A stretch of DNA of 64,000 bases from Sphingomonas lenta (GTDB taxonomy: Bacteria; Pseudomonadota; Alphaproteobacteria; Sphingomonadales; Sphingomonadaceae), in NCBI RefSeq assembly GCF_002288825.1, contig NZ_NSLI01000003.1:1-64000 (forward strand), written 5' to 3'. The notes beneath the pieces were generated by a model. It saw only the letters and a program-made list of their open reading frames with translations. It ran no database searches and was not told where the DNA came from. Positions 9,047 to 18,727 of the stretch are shown one piece after another (positions within the stretch are counted from its first letter, which is position 1; each line of letters starts with the position of its first letter). The position numbers and the translations under genes were made by a program.

Positions 9047-10588
9047 AACGCGGGGGTAACGGGTCGGCACGGGGAGTCCGACTCCGAGGACATAGCCCAG
9101 CTCGCCAAGGGCGGGCGCACCAACGTCGCCGGCTTCGTGCTCCGGCTCGCGGCGCGCATCCCGTTCCTGTTCATCGCGGGGCGCATCTACGGGCCGGAGC
9201 TGGTCGGGCGCTTCGCGATCGCGGTGGTCGCCGTCGAACTCGCGGCGCTGCTCGCGACGCTCGGACTGAAGCGCGGGCTGGCGCAGGCGCTGTCGGCGAC
9301 CGACCGGCCGCACGCGCATGTCGTATGGGATGCGATGCTCGTCGCCGCGGTCGTGTCGCTGGCGGCGAGCGCGGTGCTGATCGCCTTTCCGCAGCTCATG
9401 TACCCGAACACGGCGATCAGCGGGCTCGACCGGTTCCTGCCGCTGATCATCGCCGCCATCGCCTGGTCGGACGTGAGCCTTTCCGCGCTCGCCTACCGCC
9501 GCAACGTTCAGGCGGCGGTGACCGCGCGCGCGATCGTGGAGCCTTGGACGATCTCGATCGCCGCCTGGGTGTTCTCCTTCTTCACGATCCGCGACGGGCT
9601 CGTGCTGTCCTATGTCGTGTCGATGATCGCCGCGCTCGTCGCCAGCGTCGTGCCGTTCGTGCGCTCCTATGGTTGGCCGCGGGGGTGGAGCCCGCAGCTT
9701 CGCCCGATCCTGGCGCTCGCCCGCGCCAACGCGCCGCTCGCCGGCGCGGACGCGCTGGAATGGGGGACGAGGAACGTCGACCGCTTCATCCTGGGCCTGC
9801 TGTTCCCGCCCAGCGCGGTCGGCATCTACTATATGGCGCAGCAGGTCGCCTCCATCCCCGCCAAGCTCAAGACGAGCTTCGACCCGATCCTCGGCCCCGT
9901 CGTCACCGACGCGCTCCGCCGCGGCGACAAGGCGGCGGTGGCGCGGCAGGTGTGCCAGGTCGCCTTCTGGATTATGGCGGCGCAGGGCGGGCTCGCGCTG
10001 ATGGGCTCCATCCCCGGCGAGGCGGTGATGGGCGTGGTCGGCCCCGAGTTCGTCGCCGGCACCGCCGCGCTCGGCTTCCTGCTCACCGCCGAGTTCGCCG
10101 CGTCCGCGGGCGCGGTGGCGGAGTCGGCGATGGTCTATATCGACCGGCGGCGGAACCTCCTCATCTCGGTGGCGATGCTGGGCTTCCAAATCGCGCTGAG
10201 CTTCGCGCTCGTGGCGGCGATGCGCCGGCTGGGTTGGCCCGAGACCTGGGCCGCGGCGGGCGTCGCGGTGGCGCTGTGCGCGAGCTTAGGGCTGACCAGC
10301 GTCATCAAGGTGCGCGTGTTGGAACGGCTGCTCGGCCACCGCGTCGCGCCCTGGCGCTGGACGCTGCTATGGGCGGGGCTGGCGGCGATCCTGGCGGGTA
10401 CGGTCTTCACGGCGCTACCGCAGGAATATGAGTGGGCGGAGCTGGTGATCGGCGTGCCGGTGATTGCCGCCGTGTATATGTACGTGCTGTGGCGCTGGTC
10501 GTTCGGCGAGGGCGACCGGGCGTTGTTCCGGCGCATGCCGCAGGCGGAGGAGGCGACCTTGCCGCGGCAGGGAGCCATTACGCGGTAG
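9041..10588 (+). CDS. polysaccharide/lipid-linked oligosaccharide flippase (MATE/MVF superfamily)
   Basis: An integral membrane protein of about 515 residues with about a dozen hydrophobic segments. It is typical of Wzx-like flippases that move lipid-linked sugar units across the inner membrane. The conserved opening is AKGGRTNVAGFVLRLAARIP, followed by FLFIAGRIYGPELVGRF. I chose ATG 9041. An upstream start at 8969 would translate straight through a palindromic repeat and add junk sequence. No glycosyltransferases flank it, so the exported glycan is unknown. It is followed by hairpin elements and the convergent purH. Confidence 0.8.
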   Translation: MTNAGVTGRHGESDSEDIAQLAKGGRTNVAGFVLRLAARIPFLFIAGRIYGPELVGRFAIAVVAVELAALLATLGLKRGLAQALSATDRPHAHVVWDAMLVAAVVSLAASAVLIAFPQLMYPNTAISGLDRFLPLIIAAIAWSDVSLSALAYRRNVQAAVTARAIVEPWTISIAAWVFSFFTIRDGLVLSYVVSMIAALVASVVPFVRSYGWPRGWSPQLRPILALARANAPLAGADALEWGTRNVDRFILGLLFPPSAVGIYYMAQQVASIPAKLKTSFDPILGPVVTDALRRGDKAAVARQVCQVAFWIMAAQGGLALMGSIPGEAVMGVVGPEFVAGTAALGFLLTAEFAASAGAVAESAMVYIDRRRNLLISVAMLGFQIALSFALVAAMRRLGWPETWAAAGVAVALCASLGLTSVIKVRVLERLLGHRVAPWRWTLLWAGLAAILAGTVFTALPQEYEWAELVIGVPVIAAVYMYVLWRWSFGEGDRALFRRMPQAEEATLPRQGAITR

Positions 10589-10593
10589 CCACA

Positions 10594-10683
10594 CGCGAGC
10601 AGCGTGAGCTGGTCGCGAGACGGCGAACGCCGGCCGGGCCCTGCACCGCAGGGCTTCGACGTCACGGGATTTACTCCCGTGAC
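10594..10683 (+). repeat. three-hairpin element, copy 1
   Basis: It begins six bases after the flippase stop. The order is H3 (CGCGA ... TCGCG), linker GAGACG...CGCCGGCC, H2 (GCCCTGC acc GCAGGGC, 10638-10654), linker TTCGACG, H1 (GTCACGGG atttact CCCGTGAC, 10661-10683). It faces the same way as the gene it follows. H1 and H2 stems are perfectly paired although their sequences differ from other copies. Confidence 0.7.
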
Positions 10684-10710
10684 GGCTCCACCGGATGCGA
10701 GCAGCAGGCT

Positions 10711-10829
10711 GCGCCGACGGCAAAGCCGCCGGCGTGACGTCGGACGGGCTCGGCCGCTTGCGTCGGCCGACCCGCCGGCCGGAGCGGGCCTTGCGCCTAA
10801 TGGCGCAGCGGCGCGGTCGTAGCCGCGCC
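10711..10829 (-). repeat. three-hairpin element, copy 2
   Basis: Oriented with purH, whose stop is ten bases to the right. Reading from purH: H3-side hairpins GGCGCGG/CCGCGCC (10810-10829) and TGCGCC taat GGCGCA (10792-10807), linker with GGCCGGCGG, H2 TCGGCCG/CGGCCGA (10750-10770), then H1 GCCGACGGC aaa GCCGCCGGC with one mismatch (10715-10733). Copies 1 and 2 lie tail to tail between two convergent genes. Confidence 0.65.
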
Positions 10830-10838
10830 TAGCCCCGC

Positions 10839-12410
10839 TCAGTGCCGAAAGTGCCGCATGCCCGTAAACACCATCGCCAGCCCCGCCTCGTCCGCCGCAG
10901 CGATGACCTCCTCGTCGCGGATGCTGCCGCCCGGCTGGATCACCGCCGTCGCGCCCGCCTCGACCGCCGCCAGCAACCCGTCGGCGAAGGGGAAGAACGC
11001 GTCGGAGGCCACCGCCGAGCCGATCGTGCGCGGGCTCCCCCAGGCCGCTTTCTCCGCCGCGTCGCGCGCCTTCCAGGCGGCGATGCGGGCGCTCTCCAGC
11101 CGGTTCATCTGCCCGGCACCCACGCCCGCCGTCGCACCGTCCTTGGCGTAAACGATCGCGTTCGATTTCACGTGCTTCGCCACCGTCCAGGCGAACAGGC
11201 AGTCGGCCAGCTCCCGATCCGTCGGCTGACGCTTGGTGACGACCTTCAGCGCGTCGCGCCCGACCGCGCCGGCGTCGCGCGACTGCAGGAGGATGCCGCC
11301 CGCGATCGACTTCATCGTCAGTCCCGGCCGCCGCGGATCGGGCAAGCCGTCCGTCAGCAGCAACCGCAGATTCTTCTTGCGCGCGAATGCCGCCCGCGCC
11401 GCGTCGTCGGCGCCTGGTGCCACCACCACCTCCGTGAAGATCTCGGCGATCGCCTCCGCGGTCGGGCCGTCGAGCGGGCGGTTGCAGGCGATGATGCCCC
11501 CGAACGCGGACACGGTGTCGCAGGCGAAGGCCGCCTTGTACGCGTCGAGCAGCGTGTCGGCGGTGGCGACGCCGCACGGGTTGGCGTGCTTGACGATCAC
11601 CACGGTCGGCGGGCCGTCGCGGAACTCGGAGACGAGCTCCAGCGCGGCGTCCGCATCGTTATAGTTGTTGTAGCTCAGCTCCTTGCCCTGCACTTGACTA
11701 GCCTGCGCGACGCCGGGCGTAGCGGGGCCGGCGGGGATGTAGAGCGCCGCCTGCTGATGCGGGTTCTCGCCGTAGCGCAGCGCCTGACCCATGCGGACGG
11801 GGATGCTGACCTTCTCGGGGAATATCTCCCCCTGGTCGGCGAAGGCGAACCACGCCGCGATCGTCGCGTCGTACTGCGCCGTCAGCGCGTACGCCTTGGC
11901 CGCGAGCCGCTTGCGCTCCTCCAACGTGGTCTCGCCCTTGGCGACGATCGCGTAGTCGGCGGGATCGGTGACGATTGCGACATGCGCGTGGTTCTTGGCG
12001 GCCGAGCGGACCATCGACGGGCCGCCGATGTCGATGTTCTCGATCACCTCGTCGCGCGCGGCGCCGCGCGTGACGGTCTGGGCGAAGGGGTAGAGGTTGA
12101 CCACGACGAGGTCGATCGCACCGATGCCGTGCTCGGTCATCGCGGCGGCGTGGCCGGGGTCGTCGCGCACCGCGAGCAGTCCGCCATGGACCATCGGGTG
12201 CAGCGTCTTCACCCGCCCGTCCATCATCTCGGGGAAGCCGGTCAGCTCGGAGACGTCGCGCACCGCGAGCCCCGCGTCGCGCAGCGCCCTGGCGGTGCCG
12301 CCCGTCGAGACGAGCTCCACGCCGCGCTCGGCCAGCGCCCGGCCCAGCTCCACCACCCCCGTCTTGTCGGACACGGACAGCAGGGCGCGGCGGATCGGGA
12401 CGAGGGTCAT
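10839..12410 (-). CDS. purH: bifunctional IMP cyclohydrolase / AICAR formyltransferase
   Basis: Catalyses the last two steps of IMP synthesis. The 523-residue length is standard. The N-terminal methylglyoxal-synthase-like cyclohydrolase domain (about 1-190) opens with [20 protein letters not shown]. The C-terminal transformylase domain contains the [18 protein letters not shown] core and the KHANPCGVA catalytic motif with lysine and histidine. The start is ATG 12410. It follows the rsmB-rpe-heparinase row on the same strand, with a 132-base repeat-filled gap upstream. Confidence 0.96.
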   Translation of the reverse strand: MTLVPIRRALLSVSDKTGVVELGRALAERGVELVSTGGTARALRDAGLAVRDVSELTGFPEMMDGRVKTLHPMVHGGLLAVRDDPGHAAAMTEHGIGAIDLVVVNLYPFAQTVTRGAARDEVIENIDIGGPSMVRSAAKNHAHVAIVTDPADYAIVAKGETTLEERKRLAAKAYALTAQYDATIAAWFAFADQGEIFPEKVSIPVRMGQALRYGENPHQQAALYIPAGPATPGVAQASQVQGKELSYNNYNDADAALELVSEFRDGPPTVVIVKHANPCGVATADTLLDAYKAAFACDTVSAFGGIIACNRPLDGPTAEAIAEIFTEVVVAPGADDAARAAFARKKNLRLLLTDGLPDPRRPGLTMKSIAGGILLQSRDAGAVGRDALKVVTKRQPTDRELADCLFAWTVAKHVKSNAIVYAKDGATAGVGAGQMNRLESARIAAWKARDAAEKAAWGSPRTIGSAVASDAFFPFADGLLAAVEAGATAVIQPGGSIRDEEVIAAADEAGLAMVFTGMRHFRH

Positions 12411-12426
12411 GAACGATTCTCCTCTT

Positions 12427-12512
12427 CCGTTCGTGCTGAGCTTGTCGAAGCACCGTCCTTCTCGAGGCCGTCGAAAGAAGAACAGCCCTTCAACAAGCTC
12501 AGGGCGAACGGG
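12427..12512. repeat. inverted pair of CCGTTCG...GAGCTTGTCGAAG repeats
   Basis: The left arm, CCGTTCGTGCTGAGCTTGTC plus GAAGCAC (12427-12453), is matched in reverse by the right arm, CCCTTCAACAAGCTCAGGGC plus GAACGG (12486-12511). About 32 bases separate the arms. This is a common proteobacterial extragenic palindrome type. Related copies are at 18676-18702, 23179-23262 and, inside leuS, 39741-39810. Confidence 0.75.
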
Positions 12513-12542
12513 AGTGTGGGTGCTGGGCGAGCCCCTGCCCGC

Positions 12543-14300
12543 CTAGCGCGCGCGCTTCAAGAGCCAGCTCACGCTCGCGCCGCCCGCCTCCGCCTCGCCG
12601 GTCACCGCCAGCTGGCGCGTCGCGATCGGACGGCCCTCGCCGTCGATCCAGACCGAATCCTCGATCTCCAGCGCGCCGCCGCGGCAGCGGAACTGCCAGA
12701 GCCCGCCCTCCGCCGTGCGCAGGATCGCGGCCTGGCCATCGGCGGTCGGCTCCGCGTCGACGCCCGCGCCCAAGTGGAAGCGGACCGCGAAGGGTGTGGC
12801 CCCGCTCCGCCGCTTGCGCCCGCGCGGCAGGAGCGCGTCCTCGCCGCGCAGCTCGCGCCCGTCCGCGGTCAGCAGCAGCTGGCGGCGGTGCACGAAGCCG
12901 AAGCGGCGGACGTAACCGTCATGGCTCGCCTCGATGCGGCTGCCCGCCTCGCTCTCCTGGCGCGACAGCTCCACCTCGCCGATGCCGCGGCCCAGCGTCC
13001 CGTCGGCGTGGATCGCGGTCGAGTTGGTGTCGGCCAAGGTCAGCGTCGAATGCGCCGCCGTAGTGCGCAGCCCCTCCGCCAGCGCGTCCGGCAGTCCCGC
13101 CAGCGCGGCGCGCGCGCCGCCGCAGTTGACGACGAGGCGCGACGCCCCGTCCGAGAACTCGAACGCCAGCGTGGACGCACACCCACCCTCGACGACGCGC
13201 GCCACGGGCGGGGGCGCCGCGTCGACGACGAGCACCGCGCCCGCCGCCGCGAGCCGCTGGTAACCCCAGTCGCGCGACTGGCGTAGAGGCCGGGTGCGCA
13301 CGCCGCTCGCCTCGACCACCGCCGCGACGCGCTCGGCCGGCGCGGGCCCGCCGCCCTGCCAGCTCGACAGCCCGCGGTCGGCGTGCGTCACGCCGAGCAG
13401 CGCAGGCACCATCTTGGCGAGCGCCCGCGCGAGCGCGTCCGGCGGCTCGCGCCGGCGCACGTCGTAGCACTGGCGCAGCATAGTGAGCAGGCCGATCGCG
13501 TCGAGCAGCCGCTGCGGCGAGCGCGAGGGCACGCCGCCGTCGTCGAACAAGCCGACGCCAAGCGCGCGCTCCAGCCCCGCCTCGCCGAAATGCAGCCGCG
13601 CCTCGCTCTCGGGCATCAGGAGGCCGCAGGCGACGACGCCGCACCAGCCGGCGATCCGCTGCACGCCCGGCCGGCCCTTGTCGGCGTAGCGGTCGAGGTG
13701 GCGGCCGCCGCGCGCCAGCGTGTTGAGCACTTTGGACCGGTAGATCAGGTCGGTCGACGACAGGATCAGCGGCGCGTGCGCGGTCCAGAACAGGACGCGC
13801 CTGCCCCACAGCTCGGGCGCCCAGGCGGTCGCGTCCGCCGTATCGGCGTGCGCGTGGAGCCAGCGCGCCATCAGGTCCTCGGCGATCGGCGCGGCGCGCG
13901 CGCGCGTCGCCACGGTGGACAGGTCGCGCAGCCAGGCGAAGCTCTGGAGGTGCTCGCCGAACGCGCGGCTCCAGTCGGGCCGGCGGAAATCGATCGCGGC
14001 GATGTCGCGCCCCTCGCCCCGGAAGGTGACGCGGCCGTCGAGCAGCGCGTTGCCGCGCGCCACGTCGCCGATGATGGGATCGTCGGGCACCGCGAGTAAT
14101 TTCAGCGGGTGCCGCCCCTTCAGCCGCATCCCGTGGAGCGGCGTGCGCCAGGTCAGTCGGTGGAGCCGCTCGGCCAGGCGGTCGGCGAGCGACAGCCCGC
14201 TGGCGCCACCGACGCGGATGAGGCGCTTGCCCTCGTCGATCCCGTCCTGCGGCGCGTCCGCGTCGGCCTCGAACGGGGGCTCGGGATCGTCGCGGCTCAT
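12543..14300 (-). CDS. heparinase II/III family protein
   Basis: A 585-residue protein with the heparinase II/III layout: an alpha/alpha-toroid-like N-terminal half (about 30-330) and a beta-sandwich C-terminal domain (about 350-585). It shows the alphaproteobacterial pattern near [20 protein letters not shown], and a later [20 protein letters not shown] segment. No signal peptide is visible, unlike many secreted polysaccharide lyases, so it may act inside the cell or not be a lyase. Its ATG overlaps the rpe stop by four bases (ATGA), which implies cotranscription. The true substrate is unknown. Confidence 0.8.
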   Translation of the reverse strand: MSRDDPEPPFEADADAPQDGIDEGKRLIRVGGASGLSLADRLAERLHRLTWRTPLHGMRLKGRHPLKLLAVPDDPIIGDVARGNALLDGRVTFRGEGRDIAAIDFRRPDWSRAFGEHLQSFAWLRDLSTVATRARAAPIAEDLMARWLHAHADTADATAWAPELWGRRVLFWTAHAPLILSSTDLIYRSKVLNTLARGGRHLDRYADKGRPGVQRIAGWCGVVACGLLMPESEARLHFGEAGLERALGVGLFDDGGVPSRSPQRLLDAIGLLTMLRQCYDVRRREPPDALARALAKMVPALLGVTHADRGLSSWQGGGPAPAERVAAVVEASGVRTRPLRQSRDWGYQRLAAAGAVLVVDAAPPPVARVVEGGCASTLAFEFSDGASRLVVNCGGARAALAGLPDALAEGLRTTAAHSTLTLADTNSTAIHADGTLGRGIGEVELSRQESEAGSRIEASHDGYVRRFGFVHRRQLLLTADGRELRGEDALLPRGRKRRSGATPFAVRFHLGAGVDAEPTADGQAAILRTAEGGLWQFRCRGGALEIEDSVWIDGEGRPIATRQLAVTGEAEAGGASVSWLLKRAR

Positions 14301-14956
14301 GCGCCCCTGAGCTCCCGGATGGCGGCGGCGTAGTCGGGCCGGCGGCCGAACACGGCGGTGCCGGCGACGAGCGCGTCGGCGCCCGCGGCGACCGCGCGCG
14401 GCGCGGTCTCGGCGTCGATGCCGCCGTCCACCTCCAGGTCGATCGCCCGGCCGGTCGCGTCGATCATCTTGCGCACCGCCGCGATCTTCTTGAGCTGCGA
14501 CTCGATGAAGCGCTGGCCGCCGAAGCCGGGATTGACCGTCATCACCAGCACCAGGTCGACCGTGTCGATGAGGTAATCGAGCATCTTGGCCGGCGTGCCC
14601 GGGTTGAGCGCCACGCCCGCGCGCAGGCCCCGCGACTTCACGCGCTGGACCGATCGGTGGACGTGCGGCCCGGCTTCCGCATGGACGATGATGCAGTCCG
14701 CGCCCGCGTCCGCGAACGCGTCGATGTACGGGTCGACGGGCGCGATCATCAGGTGGACGTCGAACGGCTTGGTCGTGGTCGCGCGCACCGACTTCATCAC
14801 CGCGGGGCCGAAGGAGATGTTGGGCACGAAATGTCCGTCCATCACGTCGACATGGATCCAGTCCGCGCCCGCCTCGTCCACGCTACGCACCTCCTCGCCC
14901 AGCCGCGCGAAGTCGGCGGACAGGATGGAGGGCGCGATACGGACGGCGTTGGGCAT
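14297..14956 (-). CDS. rpe: ribulose-phosphate 3-epimerase
   Basis: Interconverts ribulose 5-phosphate and xylulose 5-phosphate in the pentose phosphate pathway. A 219-residue TIM barrel with the family motifs in order: [12 protein letters not shown] near the start, [14 protein letters not shown] with metal-binding residues, [17 protein letters not shown], and DGGI near the C-terminus with the catalytic aspartate. It is followed without a gap by the heparinase-like gene and preceded by rsmB on the same strand. Confidence 0.96.
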   Translation of the reverse strand: MPNAVRIAPSILSADFARLGEEVRSVDEAGADWIHVDVMDGHFVPNISFGPAVMKSVRATTTKPFDVHLMIAPVDPYIDAFADAGADCIIVHAEAGPHVHRSVQRVKSRGLRAGVALNPGTPAKMLDYLIDTVDLVLVMTVNPGFGGQRFIESQLKKIAAVRKMIDATGRAIDLEVDGGIDAETAPRAVAAGADALVAGTAVFGRRPDYAAAIRELRGA

Positions 14957-14992
14957 GAACGGCCTCTAAGCACGCCCCAACGCCCGGACAAG

Positions 14993-16231
14993 CTACGCGT
15001 TGCGGCGGAAGCGCGCGACGAAGAAGCCGTCGCAGCCTTGGGCGAAGCCGGAGGGCAGGATGCGCCCGTCATGCGCCGCCGGTTCGGGTGCGAAGCGCGC
15101 GTCGTCGTTGAGGAACCGCTCCGCCTGGCGCTCCCCCTCCTCCGGCTCGAGCGAGCAGGTGGCGTAGACGAGGATGCCGCCCGGCTTCACCCACTCGGCG
15201 GCACGCGAGAGGATGCGCGCCTGGAGCTCCGCCATCTCGGCGATGAAGGCGGGGTGCGCGCGATGGAGCACGTCCGGATGGCGGCGGAAGATGCCCGTGG
15301 CGCTGCACGGCGCGTCGATCAGCACCGCGTCGGTGGGGGCGTCGGGCGCCCAGCGTAGCACGTCGGCGCACACCACCTGGGCGGCGAGCTTCGTCCGCGT
15401 GAGGTTGTCGCGAAGTCGCGCGAGACGACTTTCCGACTGGTCCACCGCGACCACGTCCCAGCCCTGCGCCGCCAGCTGGAGCGTCTTGCCGCCCGGCGCG
15501 GCGCACAGGTCGAGCACCCGGCCCCCTCCCGACCCCATGGCGCGGGCGGGCAAGCTCGCCGCCACGTCCTGCACCCACCAGGCGCCCTCGTGATAGCCGG
15601 GCAGCTCGGCGACCGGCATGCGGGCGGGCAGGCGCAGGTGGCCGGGCAGGAAGCTCGTCGCGCCCAGCCGCTCGGCCCACCTCTCCGTCTCGGCCGGATC
15701 GCGCAGCGTCAGGTCGAGCGGCGGCGGCTCGGCGACCGCGCGCCGCGCCGCCTCGACCGCCTCCCCGCCCCAGTTCGCCAGCCAGCGCTCCGCGATCGCC
15801 GCGGGCAGGTTCGGCGGCTCGGGCAGGCGCGCTTGCCTACGCATCAGCGTCCCGAACACGCCATGCACCAGCTTGCGCGGGCCGCCGTCGACGAGCGGCA
15901 GCACCGTCGCGATCGCCGCGTGGCCCGGCGTGCCCAGCACCAGCGCCCCCGCCAGCGCGATCCGCAACACCGCGCGTGCCTTGGCGTCAGGGGGCAGCGG
16001 CCGCGCGGTCACCGAGTCGATCAGCGCGTCGAGGTCGGGCAGGCGTCGCAGGACGGCGCTCGCCAGCGCGTGCGCCAGCGCGCGGTCGGGCGGGGGCAGC
16101 CCCGCGCCAGCACCCGCCAGCGCCGCCTCCAACGGGCTCCCGCGCCGGAGCACGGCGTCGAGCACCTTCAGCGCCGCGCGCCGGGCGGGAACGCCGGGCG
16201 GCTCGGGGACATGGGGTTGCGGATGCGGCAT
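14993..16231 (-). CDS. rsmB: 16S rRNA cytosine-C5 methyltransferase, RsmB family
   Basis: The N-terminal NusB-like helical domain (about 20-140) is followed by a Rossmann methyltransferase domain. Motif I is LDLCAAPGGKTLQLA. The two catalytic cysteines appear as IDAPCSATGIFRRHPD and YATCSLEPEEGE. It probably makes m5C967 in 16S rRNA using S-adenosylmethionine. I chose ATG 16231 because its start fits the conserved RRAALKVLDAVL segment; a GTG at 16264 would add only an arginine-rich tail. At about 412 residues it is of normal size. It diverges from the small sdhAF4-like gene. Confidence 0.92.
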   Translation of the reverse strand: MPHPQPHVPEPPGVPARRAALKVLDAVLRRGSPLEAALAGAGAGLPPPDRALAHALASAVLRRLPDLDALIDSVTARPLPPDAKARAVLRIALAGALVLGTPGHAAIATVLPLVDGGPRKLVHGVFGTLMRRQARLPEPPNLPAAIAERWLANWGGEAVEAARRAVAEPPPLDLTLRDPAETERWAERLGATSFLPGHLRLPARMPVAELPGYHEGAWWVQDVAASLPARAMGSGGGRVLDLCAAPGGKTLQLAAQGWDVVAVDQSESRLARLRDNLTRTKLAAQVVCADVLRWAPDAPTDAVLIDAPCSATGIFRRHPDVLHRAHPAFIAEMAELQARILSRAAEWVKPGGILVYATCSLEPEEGERQAERFLNDDARFAPEPAAHDGRILPSGFAQGCDGFFVARFRRNA

Positions 16232-16281
16232 CGCGGCCCGATCTGGCGTGGGACGCACGCGCACGCAACCGGAGCCGCATC

Positions 16282-16446
16282 ATGGGCAAGCGCCCCGACC
16301 ATTTGAAGCCCCCCGCCTACCTCTCCCCCAACACGCCCGTGCCCGCGCCCGAGCGCAAGGAGCCGTCGGACAAGGACCCGCTCGGCAAGAACCCGACGCG
16401 CTACGGCGACTGGGAGCACAAAGGCATCGCGATCGACTTTTCATAA
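16282..16446 (+). CDS. DUF1674 protein, succinate dehydrogenase assembly factor 4 type
   Basis: A small protein of 54 residues ending in the family signature NPTRYGDWEHKGIAIDF. DUF1674/SdhAF4 proteins help mature the flavinylated succinate dehydrogenase subunit. The N-terminal half is proline- and lysine-rich and disordered, as in relatives. ATG 16282 has GGAG seven bases upstream. It starts 50 bases from the divergent rsmB start. The neighbouring sdh genes are not in the window, so the function rests on family resemblance alone. Confidence 0.85.
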   Translation: MGKRPDHLKPPAYLSPNTPVPAPERKEPSDKDPLGKNPTRYGDWEHKGIAIDFS

Positions 16447-16654
16447 TTCCTCCCCCGCTTACAGCGGGGGAGGGGGACCGCGCCGCTTGCGGCGTGGTGG
16501 AGGGGGGCGTCGCGCGACGAGCGACATGCCGGGGGCATGTCGCCGCGCGGAGCCGGCCTGCGGGACGCAGGCCGTGGGCGATGCCGCATCCCGCAGCTCC
16601 CCCTCCACCAGCTGCGCTGGTCCTCCTCCCCCGCTATGGGCGGGGGAGGAATGT
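16447..16654. repeat. nested composite hairpin repeat (CCTCCCCCGC type)
   Basis: The outer arms are CCTCCCCCGCTtacAGCGGGGGAGG (near 16447) and CCTCCCCCGCtatGGGCGGGGGAGG (near 16627-16651). Inside lie GTGGTGGAGGGGG (near 16493) and its complement-like CTCCCCCTCCACCAGC (near 16600). The hairpin ACATGCCgggGGCATGT lies near 16525 and GGCCTGCgggacGCAGGCC near 16556. So two palindromic arms bracket a nested core. This is non-coding and fills the gap between the sdhAF4-like gene and the end of gpsA. Confidence 0.7.
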
Positions 16655-16659
16655 GCAGC

Positions 16660-17640
16660 TCAGTGTCCCTCGTCCCTCAGCGGCCTCGCCAGCAGATCGG
16701 CGATCACCGCCCCCGGCTCCGCGCCCTCCAGCAGCCGCACCACCGCGTCCGTCACCGGCATCTCGACGCCCGCGTCGCGCGCCGCTTCGGCGAGCACCGG
16801 CGCGGTGAACGCGCCCTCGGCCACCGTGCGCCGGTCGGCGAGCAGCTCCGCCGCCGCCCGGCCCTGCCCCAGCCCGACGCCCAGCGAGAAGTTGCGCGAG
16901 CTCGTCGACGAGCAGGTCAGCACCAGGTCGCCCAGCCCCGACAACCCCGCCAGCGTCTCCGCCCGTGCTCCCCTCGCCCGCCCGAACCGCGTCATCTCCG
17001 CGAAACCCCTGGCAATCAGCGCCGCGCGCGCGTTCTGGCCGAGCCCCGCGCCCTCCACTACGCCGCACGCTACCGCCAGCACGTTCTTGACCGCCCCGCC
17101 GATCTCCGCGCCCGCGACGTCGTCGGACGCGTAGGGGCGGAAGCTCCGCGACGCGAGCCGCGCGCCCAACCGCGCCCGCAGGCCCGCATCCTCGCACGCC
17201 AGCGTCACCGCCGTCGGCAGCCCCGCCGCGACCTCGTGCGCGAAGGTCGGCCCCGACAGCACCGCTACGGGCGCTTGCCCGCACACCGCGCGCGCGACCT
17301 CGCCGACGAGCATCTTGCTTCCCGCCTCGATCCCCTTGGCGCAGAGCACGAGCGGCGTGGACCCGACCGCCGCCTGCGTCAGGACGCTGCGCACATGCTG
17401 CGCGGGGGCCACCACCAGCAGTGCGTCGCACGCCCGCAGCTCGCTCAGTTCACCCGTCGCCCGGATTGACTGAGCCAACTCCACGCGCGGCAGAAAGGCG
17501 TGGTTGACGCGTTCCGCGTTGATCGACGCCACCACCTCCAGCTCGCGCGCCCAGAGCGTGACCGGCTCCGCCCCGCCCCGGGCGGCGACCTGCGCGAGCG
17601 CCGTGCCCCAGGCTCCGCCACCGATGACGCCGATCCTCAC
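16660..17640 (-). CDS. gpsA: NAD(P)-dependent glycerol-3-phosphate dehydrogenase
   Basis: Reduces dihydroxyacetone phosphate to sn-glycerol 3-phosphate for phospholipid synthesis. The 326-residue product starts with the Rossmann motif [15 protein letters not shown] and contains the catalytic segment [16 protein letters not shown] with its lysine. The substrate-site region [14 protein letters not shown] and the C-terminal helical domain are complete. The start is GTG 17640, which overlaps the tsaD stop as GTGA. That places gpsA second in a tsaD-gpsA unit. Confidence 0.95.
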   Translation of the reverse strand: MRIGVIGGGAWGTALAQVAARGGAEPVTLWARELEVVASINAERVNHAFLPRVELAQSIRATGELSELRACDALLVVAPAQHVRSVLTQAAVGSTPLVLCAKGIEAGSKMLVGEVARAVCGQAPVAVLSGPTFAHEVAAGLPTAVTLACEDAGLRARLGARLASRSFRPYASDDVAGAEIGGAVKNVLAVACGVVEGAGLGQNARAALIARGFAEMTRFGRARGARAETLAGLSGLGDLVLTCSSTSSRNFSLGVGLGQGRAAAELLADRRTVAEGAFTAPVLAEAARDAGVEMPVTDAVVRLLEGAEPGAVIADLLARPLRDEGH

Positions 17641-18662
17641 GCCTTCACCCCCGCCCCGCGCACCGCCTCCGCCGAGGGGTCGAGCGGCCAGCGCGCCTTT
17701 GCTGGCGTGTCGAGCGGGTCGACCAGCCCGGCCGCGAACCGCTCCGCGCCCGCCCAGGCGATCATCGCCGCGTTGTCGGTGCATAGCCAGAGCGGCGGCG
17801 CGACGAAGGGCAGGTCGTACTCGGCCGCCAGCGCCTCCAGCCGCGCGCGGATCGCCTTGTTCGCCGCCACGCCGCCCGCGACTACCAGCGCCGTCACGCC
17901 GTCCGATGACGCCAGCGCGCGCTCGGTGCGGTCGAGCAGGCACTCGACCACCGCCTGCTGGAACGACGCCGCCAGGTCCTCCGTCCGATGCTGCCCCGCC
18001 GCGCGCACCACCGCGCTCTTCAGCCCCGCGAACGAAAAATGTGGCTCGGCCGCACCTTTGAGCGGCCGGGGCAGCGGCACCGCGAACGGGTCGCCCGCTT
18101 CCGCCGCACGCTCCACCGCCGGCCCGCCGGGAAAGCCGAGGCCCAGCACCTTGGCCGTCTTGTCGAACGCCTCCCCCGCCGCGTCGTCGATCGTGGTCGC
18201 GAGCCGCCGATAGCGCCCGACGCCGTCGACGCGCAGCAGCTGGCAATGCCCGCCCGACACGAGTAGCAGCAGATACGGAAATCGGAGCTCCGGGTTGGAC
18301 AGCCGCGGGGAGAGCGCGTGCCCTTCCAGATGGTTCACCGCCACCAGGGGCTTGCCCGCCGCGTGCGCCAGCGCCTTGCCCGTGACGAGCCCCACCATCA
18401 CCCCGCCGATCAGCCCCGGCCCCGCCGTGGCCGCGACCGCATCGACCTGCGCCAGCTTCACGCCGGCCTCGTCCAACGCCGCCCGCACCAGCGGCTCCAG
18501 CATCTCCACATGCGCCCTGGCCGCGATCTCCGGCACCACGCCGCCGTAGGGCGCGTGTGCCGCCTCCTGCCCCGCCAGCTTGTGCGCGAGCACCCGGCGG
18601 TCGCCGGTGACGAGCGCGGCGGCGGTCTCGTCGCAGGAGGACTCCAAACCCAAAACGATCAT
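17637..18662 (-). CDS. tsaD: tRNA N6-adenosine threonylcarbamoyltransferase
   Basis: Transfers threonylcarbamoyl to A37 of ANN-decoding tRNAs, working with TsaB, TsaE and TsaC. The 341-residue ASKHA-fold protein opens with [16 protein letters not shown]. It has the iron-binding [11 protein letters not shown] motif near residues 113-123 and [10 protein letters not shown] soon after. The C-terminal nucleotide-site segment [13 protein letters not shown] is intact. ATG 18662 is the natural start. A lone palindromic repeat separates it from the divergent hemC. Confidence 0.96.
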   Translation of the reverse strand: MIVLGLESSCDETAAALVTGDRRVLAHKLAGQEAAHAPYGGVVPEIAARAHVEMLEPLVRAALDEAGVKLAQVDAVAATAGPGLIGGVMVGLVTGKALAHAAGKPLVAVNHLEGHALSPRLSNPELRFPYLLLLVSGGHCQLLRVDGVGRYRRLATTIDDAAGEAFDKTAKVLGLGFPGGPAVERAAEAGDPFAVPLPRPLKGAAEPHFSFAGLKSAVVRAAGQHRTEDLAASFQQAVVECLLDRTERALASSDGVTALVVAGGVAANKAIRARLEALAAEYDLPFVAPPLWLCTDNAAMIAWAGAERFAAGLVDPLDTPAKARWPLDPSAEAVRGAGVKA

Positions 18663-18675
18663 GAAGCCGCCCTAT

Positions 18676-18702
18676 CCGTTCGCGCCGAGCTTGTCGAAGC
18701 GC
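18676..18702. repeat. single CCGTTCG...GAGCTTGTCGAAG repeat
   Basis: CCGTTCGCGCCGAGCTTGTC followed by GAAGCGC is a one-arm copy of the palindromic repeat seen as a pair at 12427-12512. It occupies the short divergent gap between the tsaD and hemC start codons, so it lies in the 5' leader of one or both genes. Confidence 0.7.
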
Positions 18703-18727
18703 CGTCCTTTTCTCTACCGCGGCCCCG

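Noticed and set aside
11160..11180. TTTCACGTG within purH as a third parS
   Set aside because: The flanking bases (GATTTCACGTGCTTCG) break the palindrome, so it does not match the 16-base parS consensus.
10842..13286. 814-codon plus-strand open frame over purH and the heparinase-like gene
   Set aside because: It crosses two real genes and a repeat and shows no domain.
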